Origin: Streptococcus gallinaceus | GTDB lineage: Bacteria; Bacillota; Bacilli; Lactobacillales; Streptococcaceae | DNA: 64,000 bases | NCBI RefSeq assembly: GCF_024170225.1 | Contig: NZ_JALJXU010000002.1 | Coordinates: 248,001-312,000 of the forward strand | Reading direction: 5' to 3' | Part shown: positions 55,840 through 64,000 of the stretch, in pieces | Numbering within the stretch: the first letter of the stretch is position 1 | How the letters are laid out: every line of letters begins with the position of its first letter | Position numbers and translations under genes: made by a program | The notes under the pieces: generated by a model | Seen by the model: the letters and a program-made list of their open reading frames with translations, nothing else | The model's database searches: none | Told to the model about the DNA's origin: nothing

Positions 55840-56510
55840 AGATAGTCGTACCGATTATGCCACGAAGTATGGAAGATGTTGAAGCGCTTGATATGGGGCG
55901 TCTTGCTGCCGCTGATTTGATTGAATGGCGTGCAGACTACCTTCCTAAGGAAGATATTTTACGGGTTGCACCAGCGGTTTTTGAGAAGTTGGTTGGTCGT
56001 GAAGTTATTTTTACGCTTCGGACTAGTCGTGAAGGCGGCTTGTTGGACATCTCAGATGCAGATTACATTTCCTTGATTAAGGAAGTTGCTAGTCTCTATC
56101 AGCCAGAGTTTATTGATTTTGAGTATTATTCTCACAAAGAAGTCTTTGAAGAAATGATGGAATTTCCAAATCTGGTTTTGAGTTACCATAATTTTCAAGA
56201 AACACCAGAGAATTACATGGAAATCATGTCTGAGTTAACGAGCTTCTCACCAGCAGTGGTGAAAATGGCCGTTATGCCTAAGACGGAGCAAGATGTTTTG
56301 GATGTCATGAACTATACTCGTGGATTTAAGACGCTGAATATGGAGCAGTCTTACGCAACCATGTCTATGGGGAACTTAGGGAAACTATCACGTTTGGCGG
56401 GTGTCTTGACAGGATCATGCTGGTCATTTGCTAGTCTGGATGAGGCTAGCGCACCAGGTCAGATTTCCCTGACGAACATGAAAAAATTCTTAGAGGAATT
56501 GGAGAACTAG
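55836..56510 (+). CDS. aroD: 3-dehydroquinate dehydratase, type I
   Basis: 224 residues. Type I enzyme: dehydrates 3-dehydroquinate to 3-dehydroshikimate via a Schiff base. It has EWRADYL near the N-terminus, the catalytic His in SYHNFQETP, the Schiff-base Lys in VVKMAVMP, and a C-terminal SWSF(G)…APGQI. It overlaps the methyltransferase gene (ATGA) and abuts aroC. Confidence 0.94.
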   Translation: MKIVVPIMPRSMEDVEALDMGRLAAADLIEWRADYLPKEDILRVAPAVFEKLVGREVIFTLRTSREGGLLDISDADYISLIKEVASLYQPEFIDFEYYSHKEVFEEMMEFPNLVLSYHNFQETPENYMEIMSELTSFSPAVVKMAVMPKTEQDVLDVMNYTRGFKTLNMEQSYATMSMGNLGKLSRLAGVLTGSCWSFASLDEASAPGQISLTNMKKFLEELEN

Positions 56511-57677
56511 ATGAGGTATTTGACAGCGGGTGAATCCCATGGACCACGTTTAACAGCGATTATCGAAGGAGTGCCAGCAGGGCTTTCTCTGACTGCAGAC
56601 CATATCAATGCGGACCTGAAACGTCGTCAAGGCGGTTATGGCCGTGGCGGTCGGATGAAAATTGAGACTGACCAAGTGGAAATCACATCAGGCGTCCGTC
56701 ATGGAAAAACGACAGGAGCTCCCATTACACTCAATGTAACCAATAAGGACCACCAAAAATGGCTAGAAATCATGTCTGTTGAAGACATCGAGGACAAGCT
56801 AAAAAGCAAACGTCGGATTACACACCCACGCCCAGGTCATGCAGATTTGGTCGGAGGAATCAAGTATCGCTTCGATGATTTGCGAAATTCTTTAGAACGT
56901 TCATCAGCGCGTGAAACGACCATGCGTGTGGCTGTTGGTGCAGTTGCCAAGCGGATTTTGGCGGAACTAGACATGGAAATTGCCAATCATGTTGTTGTTT
57001 TTGGTGGCAAGGAAATTGATGTACCTGAAAATCTGACGGTTTTCCAAATCAAAGAATTGGCTAGTCAGTCGGAAATTTCAGTTGTCAACCAAGAACGTGA
57101 GCAGGAAATCAAAGATTATATTGACCAAATTAAGCGTGAAGGAGATACCATTGGTGGTGTTGTCGAGACAATTGTCGGTGGTGTTCCAGCTGGTCTAGGT
57201 TCATTTGTCCAATGGGATAAAAAACTAGATAGCAAGTTGGCGCAAGCAGTTGTGTCTATCAATGCTTTTAAGGGAGTTGAGTTTGGAGTTGGTTTCCAAG
57301 CTGGTTACCGTAAGGGCTCTGAAGTCATGGACGAAATTCTGTGGAATGAAGATGATGGCTATACCCGCCGTACCAATCATCTTGGTGGTTTTGAAGGTGG
57401 CATGTCCAATGGTCAGCCGCTGATCATTCGTGGTGTCATGAAGCCTATTCCAACTCTTTATAAACCGTTGATGTCAGTAGACATTGAAACACATGAGCCT
57501 TACAAGGCAACGGTTGAGCGCTCAGATCCGACGGCTCTTCCAGCTGCGGGTGTGGTTATGGAATCAGTTGTCGCAACCGTCATCGCAACAGAAGTACTGG
57601 AGAAATTCTCTTCGGATAATATGGAAGAGTTGAAAGAAGCTGTTGCAGCTTACCGTGACTACGTAAAACATTTCTAA
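56511..57677 (+). CDS. aroC: Chorismate synthase
   Basis: 388 residues. It converts EPSP to chorismate using reduced FMN. Signatures are [18 protein letters not shown], the [15 protein letters not shown] segment, [28 protein letters not shown] and the [13 protein letters not shown] helix. It starts at the base after the aroD stop. In related streptococci aroE and aroB lie between aroD and aroC; here they do not. Confidence 0.96.
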   Translation: MRYLTAGESHGPRLTAIIEGVPAGLSLTADHINADLKRRQGGYGRGGRMKIETDQVEITSGVRHGKTTGAPITLNVTNKDHQKWLEIMSVEDIEDKLKSKRRITHPRPGHADLVGGIKYRFDDLRNSLERSSARETTMRVAVGAVAKRILAELDMEIANHVVVFGGKEIDVPENLTVFQIKELASQSEISVVNQEREQEIKDYIDQIKREGDTIGGVVETIVGGVPAGLGSFVQWDKKLDSKLAQAVVSINAFKGVEFGVGFQAGYRKGSEVMDEILWNEDDGYTRRTNHLGGFEGGMSNGQPLIIRGVMKPIPTLYKPLMSVDIETHEPYKATVERSDPTALPAAGVVMESVVATVIATEVLEKFSSDNMEELKEAVAAYRDYVKHF

Positions 57678-57745
57678 ATCACTCTGGGTAGAACCTACTC
57701 GGAGTGTTCTACTATATGGTGAACATGGAAATAAAAGGAGGTCAG

Positions 57746-58846
57746 ATGACCAAGACAATTTATATAGCAGGACTGGGTTTGATTGGAGCATCGCTTGCTT
57801 TGGGAATCCGTCGTGACCATCCTGATTACCGTATTTTGGGTTATAACCGCGGTGAAGCATCACGAACGATTGCACTGGAAAGCAATATGGTGGATGAAGC
57901 AACGGATGATTTTGCGGCATTTGTACCTCAAGCCGATGTGATTATCTTGGCGGTGCCCATTAAGCAGACCATTGCCTTTTTGAAGGAATTAGGGCAGTTG
58001 CCACTCAAAGATACAGCCCTGATTACAGATGCGGGTTCGACCAAGGCGGAAATTGTCGCAGCTGCTGAGCGCTACTTGCCAGAGACGGCCAACTTTATCG
58101 GAAGTCATCCTATGGCAGGGAGTCATAAGACGGGGGCCATTGCGGCGGATGTTCTTCTCTTTGAAAATGCTTATTTTATCTTCACACCAAGCCGATTAAC
58201 CAAAAAGGATGCGGTACCTCGTTTGATGGATCTCCTATCTGGTCTCAAGGCACGCTTTATTGAAATTGATGCTCAGGAGCACGATCGAGTTACCAGTCAA
58301 ATTTCTCATTTTCCCCACATTTTGGCTTCTAGTTTGATGAATCAAGCTGGTCAGTATGCTGGTGACCATCCCTTCACCAATAATTTTGCGGCGGGTGGTT
58401 TTCGCGATATGACACGGATTGCAGAAAGTGAACCTGGCATGTGGACGAGCGTTCTCATGACCAATCAAGAAGCAATTTTGGAGCGGATAACAGAATTTCA
58501 GGCAAGACTGTCTCAAGTCGCAGCCCAGATTGCCGCCGGCGACGAGGATGCGATTTGGGCATTCTTTGACCAGGGAAGTCGGACTCGTAAGGAGATGGAA
58601 ATTCATAAACGAGCGGGAGTGGATTCATTCTACGACATTTTCATCAATGTGCCGGATGAAGAAGATGTGATTCTCATGATATTGGAATTATTGCGCGGGA
58701 CATCTGTGGTCAATATTCGTATCAATGAAGAAAACCGAGAAGACATCAACGGTATTTTACAAATTACATTTAAAAATAAAGAGGACTTGGAACGTGCAGC
58801 TAGAGTTGTTCGTGAAAATACAGACTACCAAGTCTTTATTGGTTAG
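57746..58846 (+). CDS. tyrA: Prephenate dehydrogenase
   Basis: 366 residues. An NAD-binding domain with GLGLIGASLA (about 8-17), the active-site HPMAGSHKTG and QEHDRVTSQISHFPHILA, and a C-terminal ACT domain (about 295-366, FINVPDEEDVILMILELL) for Tyr feedback. It oxidises prephenate to 4-hydroxyphenylpyruvate. The ATG at 57746 has GGAGG upstream; an in-frame codon at 57704 lacks one. Confidence 0.93.
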   Translation: MTKTIYIAGLGLIGASLALGIRRDHPDYRILGYNRGEASRTIALESNMVDEATDDFAAFVPQADVIILAVPIKQTIAFLKELGQLPLKDTALITDAGSTKAEIVAAAERYLPETANFIGSHPMAGSHKTGAIAADVLLFENAYFIFTPSRLTKKDAVPRLMDLLSGLKARFIEIDAQEHDRVTSQISHFPHILASSLMNQAGQYAGDHPFTNNFAAGGFRDMTRIAESEPGMWTSVLMTNQEAILERITEFQARLSQVAAQIAAGDEDAIWAFFDQGSRTRKEMEIHKRAGVDSFYDIFINVPDEEDVILMILELLRGTSVVNIRINEENREDINGILQITFKNKEDLERAARVVRENTDYQVFIG

Positions 58847-58857
58847 GAGGAACCATT

Positions 58858-59196
58858 ATGTCAACAAATATCTATGATATCGCAAATCAATTAGAGCGTG
58901 CAATCCGCCAATTACCAGAGTACAAGGTAGTGGAGCTTGCAAAAGAAGCTGTAGAAGCTAATCCAGAAGCCAAGCAAATTTTTGCGGCTTATATGGATTT
59001 CCAGCAAGAAATCCAAGCTGTGTTGCAATCAGGACAAATGCCATCTAGCGACTTGCAAGCAAAAATGCAAGAATTCGGCCGTCAAATCGAAGGTAACCCT
59101 ATCTTGACCGAATATTTCACCAAACAGCAACAGCTATCCCTCTACGTTTCTGACCTAGAAAAATTAATTTTTAAACCATTGCAAGATTTGTTGTGA
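58858..59196 (+). CDS. YlbF/YmcA family protein (UPF0342)
   Basis: 112 residues, all helical, with MSTNIYDIANQLERAIR and PEAKQIFAAYMDFQQEIQ. Family members in Bacillus form a complex that modulates RNase Y and development. It is in the same place after tyrA in other streptococci. Its role in streptococci is not settled. Shine-Dalgarno GGAGG. Confidence 0.88.
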   Translation: MSTNIYDIANQLERAIRQLPEYKVVELAKEAVEANPEAKQIFAAYMDFQQEIQAVLQSGQMPSSDLQAKMQEFGRQIEGNPILTEYFTKQQQLSLYVSDLEKLIFKPLQDLL

Positions 59197-59208
59197 TGGC
59201 TACAGAAT

Positions 59209-59243
59209 GCAGGAATAGAGTTAAATTCTTATCCTGCTTTTTT
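59209..59243 (+). terminator. Terminator of the aro unit
   Basis: GCAGGA / TCCTGC with a further A-T-rich stem inside, then TTTTTT. Confidence 0.75.
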
Positions 59244-59282
59244 ATTGTTGTTCCATTATTTCAAAAAAATTTTTAAAAATGG

Positions 59283-59311
59283 TTGACAAAATCAGAGAAA
59301 ACGGTTACAAT
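59283..59311 (+). promoter_or_regulatory. Promoter of the ribose operon
   Basis: TTGACA, 17 bp, TACAAT. The start of transcription should be near 59318. Confidence 0.85.
59296..59309 (+). promoter_or_regulatory. cre site (CcpA) in the ribose promoter
   Basis: AGAAAACGGTTACA matches the cre consensus with one end mismatch and lies between the -35 and -10. CcpA binding would stop transcription when glucose is present. Confidence 0.65.
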
Positions 59312-59320
59312 TCAAAATAT

Positions 59321-59332
59321 GAGAACGTTCCC
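59321..59332 (+). promoter_or_regulatory. Probable RbsR operator
   Basis: GAGAACGTTCCC, a palindrome around CG of the LacI-family type (core GAACGTTC), just after the expected start point. Confidence 0.6.
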
Positions 59333-59354
59333 ATGTTTTTAGAAAAGAGGAGAT

Positions 59355-60341
59355 ATGACTACAATACGGCAAGTTGCTAAAACAGCAGGAGTTTCGACTT
59401 CCACTGTTTCTAGATACATTTCTCAAAATGGTTATGTTAGTCAAAAGGCAGCCCAGGACATTGAAAGAGCGATAAGAGAACTTAATTATGTTCCGAATTT
59501 TATGGCTCAATCATTAAAAACGAAAAAAAATCAGTTAGTTGGATTACTTTTACCTGATATATCAAACCCGTTCTTTCCAAGATTGGCGCGTGGAGTAGAG
59601 GAATTTCTTAAGGAAAAAGGCTATCGTGTCATGCTAGGAAATACCAACAATAAAGGACAACTAGAAGAGGAGTATCTAAATGTTCTATTGCAATGTAATG
59701 CAGCTGGAATTATCACAACTCATGATTTTACAAAAGAATATCCCGAAATTTCGATACCTGTTGTTGTTGTAGATAGGGTCACTCAAGAAACCCAGTATGG
59801 CGTTTTTTCGGACAATGAAGCTGGTGGACGCTTGGCAGCTGAAGCTGTTTGGCAAGCTGGCTCTCGACATATTTTACTTGTTCGAGGACCCTTGGATAAA
59901 GCGGAAAATTTGAACCAACGTTTTCAAGGGAGTTATGATTTTCTTGAGAAACATCAGGCTAAATTTTCGATTTGTGATAGTAGCAGTTTTGACTTTGACC
60001 AGATTCAGCTGGAGGCTAGGGAACAATTAGCTATACACCCAGATATTGATAGTATTATTGCACCTTCGGATATTCATGCTATCGGTTATATCCACGAGGT
60101 ACTCAATTGTGGCAAGCGTATTCCAGAAGATATTCAAATTGTAGGATATGATGATATTTTGATGAGCCGTTTTGTTTATCCTGCCCTATCAACGATCCAT
60201 CAGTCATCCTATAAGATGGGACAAAAGGCAGCCGAGTTAATCTATAAAATTACAAATCAGTTGCCTGTACAAGAAAATCGGATTAAATTACCTGTTCATT
60301 ATGTTGAACGCGAAACAGTTAGGAGGGAAAAGGATGAGTAA
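59355..60341 (+). CDS. rbsR: Ribose operon repressor RbsR (LacI family)
   Basis: 328 residues. The N-terminal LacI HTH and hinge (TTIRQVAKTAGVSTSTVSRYISQNGYVS, MAQSLKTKKNQLVGLLLPDI) and a periplasmic-binding-like sensor domain are clear. The last gene before the ribose transport and catabolic genes and the first of their unit, it probably represses its own operon until ribose is bound. Shine-Dalgarno GAGGAG. It overlaps rbsK by 8 bp. Confidence 0.92.
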   Translation: MTTIRQVAKTAGVSTSTVSRYISQNGYVSQKAAQDIERAIRELNYVPNFMAQSLKTKKNQLVGLLLPDISNPFFPRLARGVEEFLKEKGYRVMLGNTNNKGQLEEEYLNVLLQCNAAGIITTHDFTKEYPEISIPVVVVDRVTQETQYGVFSDNEAGGRLAAEAVWQAGSRHILLVRGPLDKAENLNQRFQGSYDFLEKHQAKFSICDSSSFDFDQIQLEAREQLAIHPDIDSIIAPSDIHAIGYIHEVLNCGKRIPEDIQIVGYDDILMSRFVYPALSTIHQSSYKMGQKAAELIYKITNQLPVQENRIKLPVHYVERETVRREKDE

Positions 60342-61245
60342 AATAGTTGTTATTGGTAGTATTTCCATGGATTTGGTCATGGAAACAGACCGCATTGCAC
60401 TAGAGGGGGAAACAGTTTTTGGTCAACGTTTCTCCATGGTTCCCGGTGGAAAGGGGGCAAATCAAGCTGTTGCTATCGGTCGCTTGAGTCAAGTTGGTGA
60501 TGAAATTATCATGCTAGGATCAGTTGGACAAGATTCATTTGGCTCAGTATTATTACAAAATTTAAAGGATAACAATATTTCTGTGGGCAATGTGGGAACG
60601 GTACCACAATCTTCAGGTGTAGCTCAAATTACTCTTTACAATGATGATAATCGTATCATCTATTGTCCAGGAGCCAATGGTGAAGTTGATCCAAAGAATT
60701 GGACGAACGAATGGCAAGCATTTGAGAATGCAGCGTTAGTGGTTTTGCAAAATGAAATTCCGCATGAAGCAAATCGTGCAATTGCAGTATTTTGTAAGGA
60801 ACACGGTATTAAGATACTCTATAATCCTGCACCTGCTCGGTCAACAGACCTAGAGTTGTTGGATTTTGTGGATTACTTTACTCCTAACGAACATGAATGT
60901 CAGGAATTATTCCCAGACGAATCACTTGAAGAATTACTAGAGCAATATCCAGAGAAATTAATCGTAACTCTAGGAACACGAGGTTCTATCTACTCAGATG
61001 GAAAAAAAATTCATCAGATTCCTGCTTTAAAAACGAAACCAGTTGATACAACAGGAGCAGGAGATACTTTTAACGGAGCGTTTGGATATGGTTTATCTCA
61101 AGGTCTTCCAGTCTTTGAAGCTCTAAAATTTGCTACACTAGCCTCTCATTTGTCTGTCCAAAAATTTGGTGCGCAGGGAGGTATGCCAACGATGAAAGAA
61201 ATGAAAGAGAGTTCATATTATGAAAAAAACTGGAATTTTGAATAG
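60334..61245 (+). CDS. rbsK: Ribokinase
   Basis: 303 residues of the PfkB family: GGKGANQAVAIGRL near residue 40 and DTTGAGDTFNGAF at the active site (Asp base). It phosphorylates ribose to ribose-5-phosphate with ATP. ATG at 60334 has AGGAGGG; the frame also extends upstream to 60301. It overlaps rbsD by 26 bp. Confidence 0.95.
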   Translation: MSKIVVIGSISMDLVMETDRIALEGETVFGQRFSMVPGGKGANQAVAIGRLSQVGDEIIMLGSVGQDSFGSVLLQNLKDNNISVGNVGTVPQSSGVAQITLYNDDNRIIYCPGANGEVDPKNWTNEWQAFENAALVVLQNEIPHEANRAIAVFCKEHGIKILYNPAPARSTDLELLDFVDYFTPNEHECQELFPDESLEELLEQYPEKLIVTLGTRGSIYSDGKKIHQIPALKTKPVDTTGAGDTFNGAFGYGLSQGLPVFEALKFATLASHLSVQKFGAQGGMPTMKEMKESSYYEKNWNFE

Positions 61246-61618
61246 TGATTTAGCAAAACTAGCGGATGACTTGGGACATACAGACCGAGTGTGTATCGGA
61301 GATTTAGGTTTACCAGTACCGAGTGAAACGCAGAAAATCGATCTTGCTTTGAAAGTGGGTGATCCCAAGTTTCAAGAGGTATTGGACGTTTATTTAGAGC
61401 ATATCTTGGTTGAAAAAGTCATCCTAGCAGAAGAAATTAAAACGGCTAACCCAGAACAGTTAACAGCCATCTTAGGAAAATTAGATGCTGATGTAGAGGT
61501 TGAATATGTTAGCCATGAGGAGTTAAAAAATAGAAATAAAGAAGTAAAAGCGATTATCCGAACGGGTGAGAATACACCGTACTCTAATATCATTTTACAA
61601 TCAGGAGTCATCCTCTAG
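61220..61618 (+). CDS. rbsD: D-ribose pyranase
   Basis: 132 residues: MKKTGILNSDLAKLADDLGH (catalytic His), DRVCIGDLGLPVP, and the C-terminal RTGENTPYSNIILQSGV. It speeds the change of beta-pyranose to furanose ribose for ribokinase. It starts within rbsK. Confidence 0.96.
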   Translation: MKKTGILNSDLAKLADDLGHTDRVCIGDLGLPVPSETQKIDLALKVGDPKFQEVLDVYLEHILVEKVILAEEIKTANPEQLTAILGKLDADVEVEYVSHEELKNRNKEVKAIIRTGENTPYSNIILQSGVIL

Positions 61619-61633
61619 AAAGGACACTTATTC

Positions 61634-63112
61634 ATGAAAATTAACATGAAGGATATTTCCAAATCATTTGGTTCCAATCATGTATTGGAGAAAATTGATT
61701 TGACATTAGAGTCTGGGCAAGTTCATGCTCTAATGGGGGAGAATGGGGCTGGCAAGTCAACCCTAATGAATATTTTGACAGGTCTTTTTCCAGCAAGCTC
61801 AGGGACTATTGTAATTGATGGTGTAGAACGAACATTTTCAAATCCTCAGGAAGCCGAAGAGTTTGGGATTAGTTTTATTCATCAAGAAATGAATACTTGG
61901 CCTGACATGACTGTTCTAGAAAATCTGTTCTTGGGACGTGAAATTAAAAACAGTTTTGGTTTGTTGCAGGAAAAAAAGATGAGAGAAAAGGCGCAAGAGG
62001 CTTTCAATCGATTGGGGGTAATGATTCCTCTAGATGTTGCTATCGGTACGCTATCTGTTGGTCAGCAACAAATGATTGAAATTGCAAAGAGCTTGTTGAA
62101 TCAACTGTCTATTCTGATAATGGATGAACCGACAGCAGCTTTGACGGATCGTGAAACAGAGCATCTATTCCAAGTCATTAATAGCCTGAAAAAAGAGGGG
62201 GTAGGGATTGTTTACATTTCTCATCGAATGGAAGAAATCTTTAAAATTACTGATTTAATCACTGTTATGCGAGATGGAATTGTCGTCGATACCAAAGAAA
62301 CTATATTAACAGATCCTGATGAATTGGTTAAAAAAATGGTTGGTCGAGAATTGGAAGATTATTATCCAGAAAAGAAATCTGAAATTGGAGAAGTTGCTTT
62401 CGAAGTAGAAAATCTTTCTGGTACAGCGTTTTCTAATGTATCTTTTAAGATACGAAAAGGAGAAATTCTTGGATTTTCTGGCCTGATGGGAGCTGGTCGC
62501 ACCGAGGTCATGCGAGCTATTTTCGGAATTGATAGTAAAACGTCAGGTATTATCAAAATTGATGGAAAAGCAGTTACAATCACAAATCCTTACCAAGCTA
62601 TCCAGCACGGTGTAGGTTTTTTGACAGAAGATAGAAAAGACGAAGGTTTAGTGCTAGATTTCAGTATCAAGGACAATATGACTTTACCCTCAACTAAGGA
62701 TTTTAGCAAGCATGGGATTTTTGATGAAAAGACAAGTAGAATCTTTGTTCAAAAATTGATTGATCGTCTAGCGATTAAATCAGGGACACCAGAGTTAGAG
62801 GTGGGAAATCTATCTGGTGGTAATCAACAAAAGGTTGTCTTAGCGAAATGGATTGGTATTGCGCCGAAGGTTCTGATTTTGGATGAGCCAACGCGTGGCG
62901 TAGATGTTGGTGCTAAGCGTGAAATTTATCAGCTCATGAATGAATTGGCGGATAGAGGAGTGCCGATTATCATGGTATCTTCTGATTTACCAGAAGTATT
63001 GGGCGTTAGCGATCGTATATTGGTGATGCACGAAGGGAAAATAAACGGCGAGTTAAGTCGTGATGAGGCTAGCCAAGAAAAAGTTATGCAACTAGCAACA
63101 GGAGGAAAATAA
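61634..63112 (+). CDS. rbsA: RbsA, ribose ABC transporter ATPase
   Basis: 492 residues with two ABC domains. The first has GENGAGKST, LSVGQQQMIEIAKSL, LIMDEPTAAL; the second has a degenerate GLMGAGRTE P-loop, LSGGNQQKVVLAKW and LILDEPTRGVDVGAK, as usual in sugar importers. It powers ribose import with RbsC and RbsB. Confidence 0.96.
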   Translation: MKINMKDISKSFGSNHVLEKIDLTLESGQVHALMGENGAGKSTLMNILTGLFPASSGTIVIDGVERTFSNPQEAEEFGISFIHQEMNTWPDMTVLENLFLGREIKNSFGLLQEKKMREKAQEAFNRLGVMIPLDVAIGTLSVGQQQMIEIAKSLLNQLSILIMDEPTAALTDRETEHLFQVINSLKKEGVGIVYISHRMEEIFKITDLITVMRDGIVVDTKETILTDPDELVKKMVGRELEDYYPEKKSEIGEVAFEVENLSGTAFSNVSFKIRKGEILGFSGLMGAGRTEVMRAIFGIDSKTSGIIKIDGKAVTITNPYQAIQHGVGFLTEDRKDEGLVLDFSIKDNMTLPSTKDFSKHGIFDEKTSRIFVQKLIDRLAIKSGTPELEVGNLSGGNQQKVVLAKWIGIAPKVLILDEPTRGVDVGAKREIYQLMNELADRGVPIIMVSSDLPEVLGVSDRILVMHEGKINGELSRDEASQEKVMQLATGGK

Positions 63113-63113
63113 G

Positions 63114-64000
63114 TTGAAAAATATCGTAAAAAATATGCCAGAGTTGACCACTTTGATAGCCTTAATTGCATTGATGATAGTCATCACTTTTCTCAACCCA
63201 AACTTTTTAACGACCAATAATTTACTGAACTTACTCTTACAAGTCACAGCAAATGGATTTATTGCTTTTGGTATGACCTTTGTTATCTTGACAGGGGGAA
63301 TTGACTTGTCCGTCGGATCGATTTTAGCCCTATCAAGTGCCTTAAGCGCAGGATTGATTGGTCAAGGTATGCCTGTTGGTCTGGCAATTGTTCTAGCAGT
63401 TTGTATGGGGGGGATATTTGGAATGTTAAATGGTCTCTTTATCTCTTTTGGGAAATTAGCACCGTTTATTGTCACCCTTGCAACCATGACGATTTTTAGA
63501 GGAGCAACCCTAGTTTATTCAAATGGGAATCCAATTACAGAAGGCCTATCAGATAGCTTCCTCTTTCAATTTTTAGGTCAGGGGTATGTTGTAGGCATTC
63601 CATTCCCAGTTATTCTTATGTTTCTAACATTTGTTATTTTGTATATTTTGTTGCACAAAACAGCTTTTGGGAAATCTGTCTACGCTCTAGGAGGCAATGA
63701 AAAAGCAGCGTATATCTCAGGTGTTAAGTTAAACAAAGTTAAAATTATCATCTATACCATTTCTGGTATGATGGCTTCTATTTCAGGCTTGATTATCACA
63801 TCACGTCTCAATTCAGCACAACCAACTGCGGGTGCTAGCTATGAAATGGATGCTATTGCGGCAGTCGTACTTGGTGGAACATCTCTTTCAGGAGGGAAAG
63901 GACGTATTTTGGGGACTTTAATAGGGGCCCTCATCATCGGTGTTTTAAATAATGGTTTGAATATCATCGGTGTTTCAGCATTCTGGCAACAAGTTGTTAA
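63114..64000 (+). CDS. rbsC: RbsC, ribose ABC transporter permease (partial, runs off window)
   Basis: At least 295 residues with eight or so TM segments (GFIAFGMTFVILTGGIDLSVGS, ALGGNEKAAYISGV coupling loop, AAVVLGGTSLSGGKGR). The start is TTG at 63114, one nt after the rbsA stop, with GGAGG at 63101-63105. The stop is beyond the window; rbsB is expected after. Confidence 0.94.
   Translation, partial: MKNIVKNMPELTTLIALIALMIVITFLNPNFLTTNNLLNLLLQVTANGFIAFGMTFVILTGGIDLSVGSILALSSALSAGLIGQGMPVGLAIVLAVCMGGIFGMLNGLFISFGKLAPFIVTLATMTIFRGATLVYSNGNPITEGLSDSFLFQFLGQGYVVGIPFPVILMFLTFVILYILLHKTAFGKSVYALGGNEKAAYISGVKLNKVKIIIYTISGMMASISGLIITSRLNSAQPTAGASYEMDAIAAVVLGGTSLSGGKGRILGTLIGALIIGVLNNGLNIIGVSAFWQQVV

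Overview
The window is about 64 kb of a low-GC Firmicute chromosome. Gene content and order point to Streptococcus, most likely the S. suis clade. Supporting marks are a rgpA-F rhamnan cluster behind rmlD, ebsA–ferredoxin–LysM protein–cmk–infC–rpmI–rplT, a Trp T-box ahead of trpXYZ, an NFACT fibronectin-binding protein next to a small exonuclease, RNase J2, EzrA, and extended -10 (TGnTATAAT) promoters throughout. The species call is inference from family resemblance. I see no tRNA, rRNA, CRISPR array, insertion sequence or prophage.

Layout. 1-6.3 kb: flavodoxin start, DHH phosphodiesterase (NrnA/Pde2-like), ApbE, two flavin reductases (one fused to a PAS-like domain with a His/Gly/Ala/Asp tail), L31, RodA, DJ-1/PfpI protein. 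6.4-20.9 kb: housekeeping genes gyrB, ezrA, serB, eno, pgl-like lactonase, AI-2E-type permease, TPR protein, acetolactate decarboxylase, RqcH/FBPS and an exonuclease, with one small gene broken by a nonsense codon. 20.9-24.2 kb: T-box-controlled tryptophan ABC transporter with an odd repeat-bearing leader. 24.2-27.7 kb: an accessory patch with a CPBP membrane protease and a four-gene cassette. That cassette resembles a reverse-architecture type VII secretion lipase toxin with immunity-like and chaperone-like partners; the toxin gene carries an in-frame TAG. 27.8-34.9 kb: RNase J2, esterase, ABC-F ATPase, Rgg-like regulator, MFS exporter.

35-49 kb: cell-wall polysaccharide region. RmlD makes dTDP-L-rhamnose, RgpA/B/E/F are the glycosyltransferases, RgpC/D export the chain, and a GacH-like sulfatase-fold protein may decorate it. 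A second translationally coupled trio follows: two polytopic membrane proteins, one possibly GT-C, and a secreted DUF5648-repeat protein. 49-54.6 kb: ebsA, ferredoxin, LysM protein, cmk, then the infC-rpmI-rplT operon with its structured leader and a probable ATA start for infC, then a convergent LtaS. 54.7-59.2 kb: a probably leaderless rRNA methyltransferase gene followed by aroD, aroC, tyrA and a YlbF/YmcA-family gene. 59.3-64 kb: ribose operon rbsR-K-D-A-C, cut by the window end, behind a promoter that overlaps a cre-like site and a LacI-type operator.

The most novel-looking items are the interrupted T7SS lipase cassette (25.4-27.7 kb), the repeat-rich trp leader, the terminator that overlaps the Shine-Dalgarno of the MFS gene, the PAS-fused flavin reductase, and the membrane/secreted trio after the rhamnan cluster.
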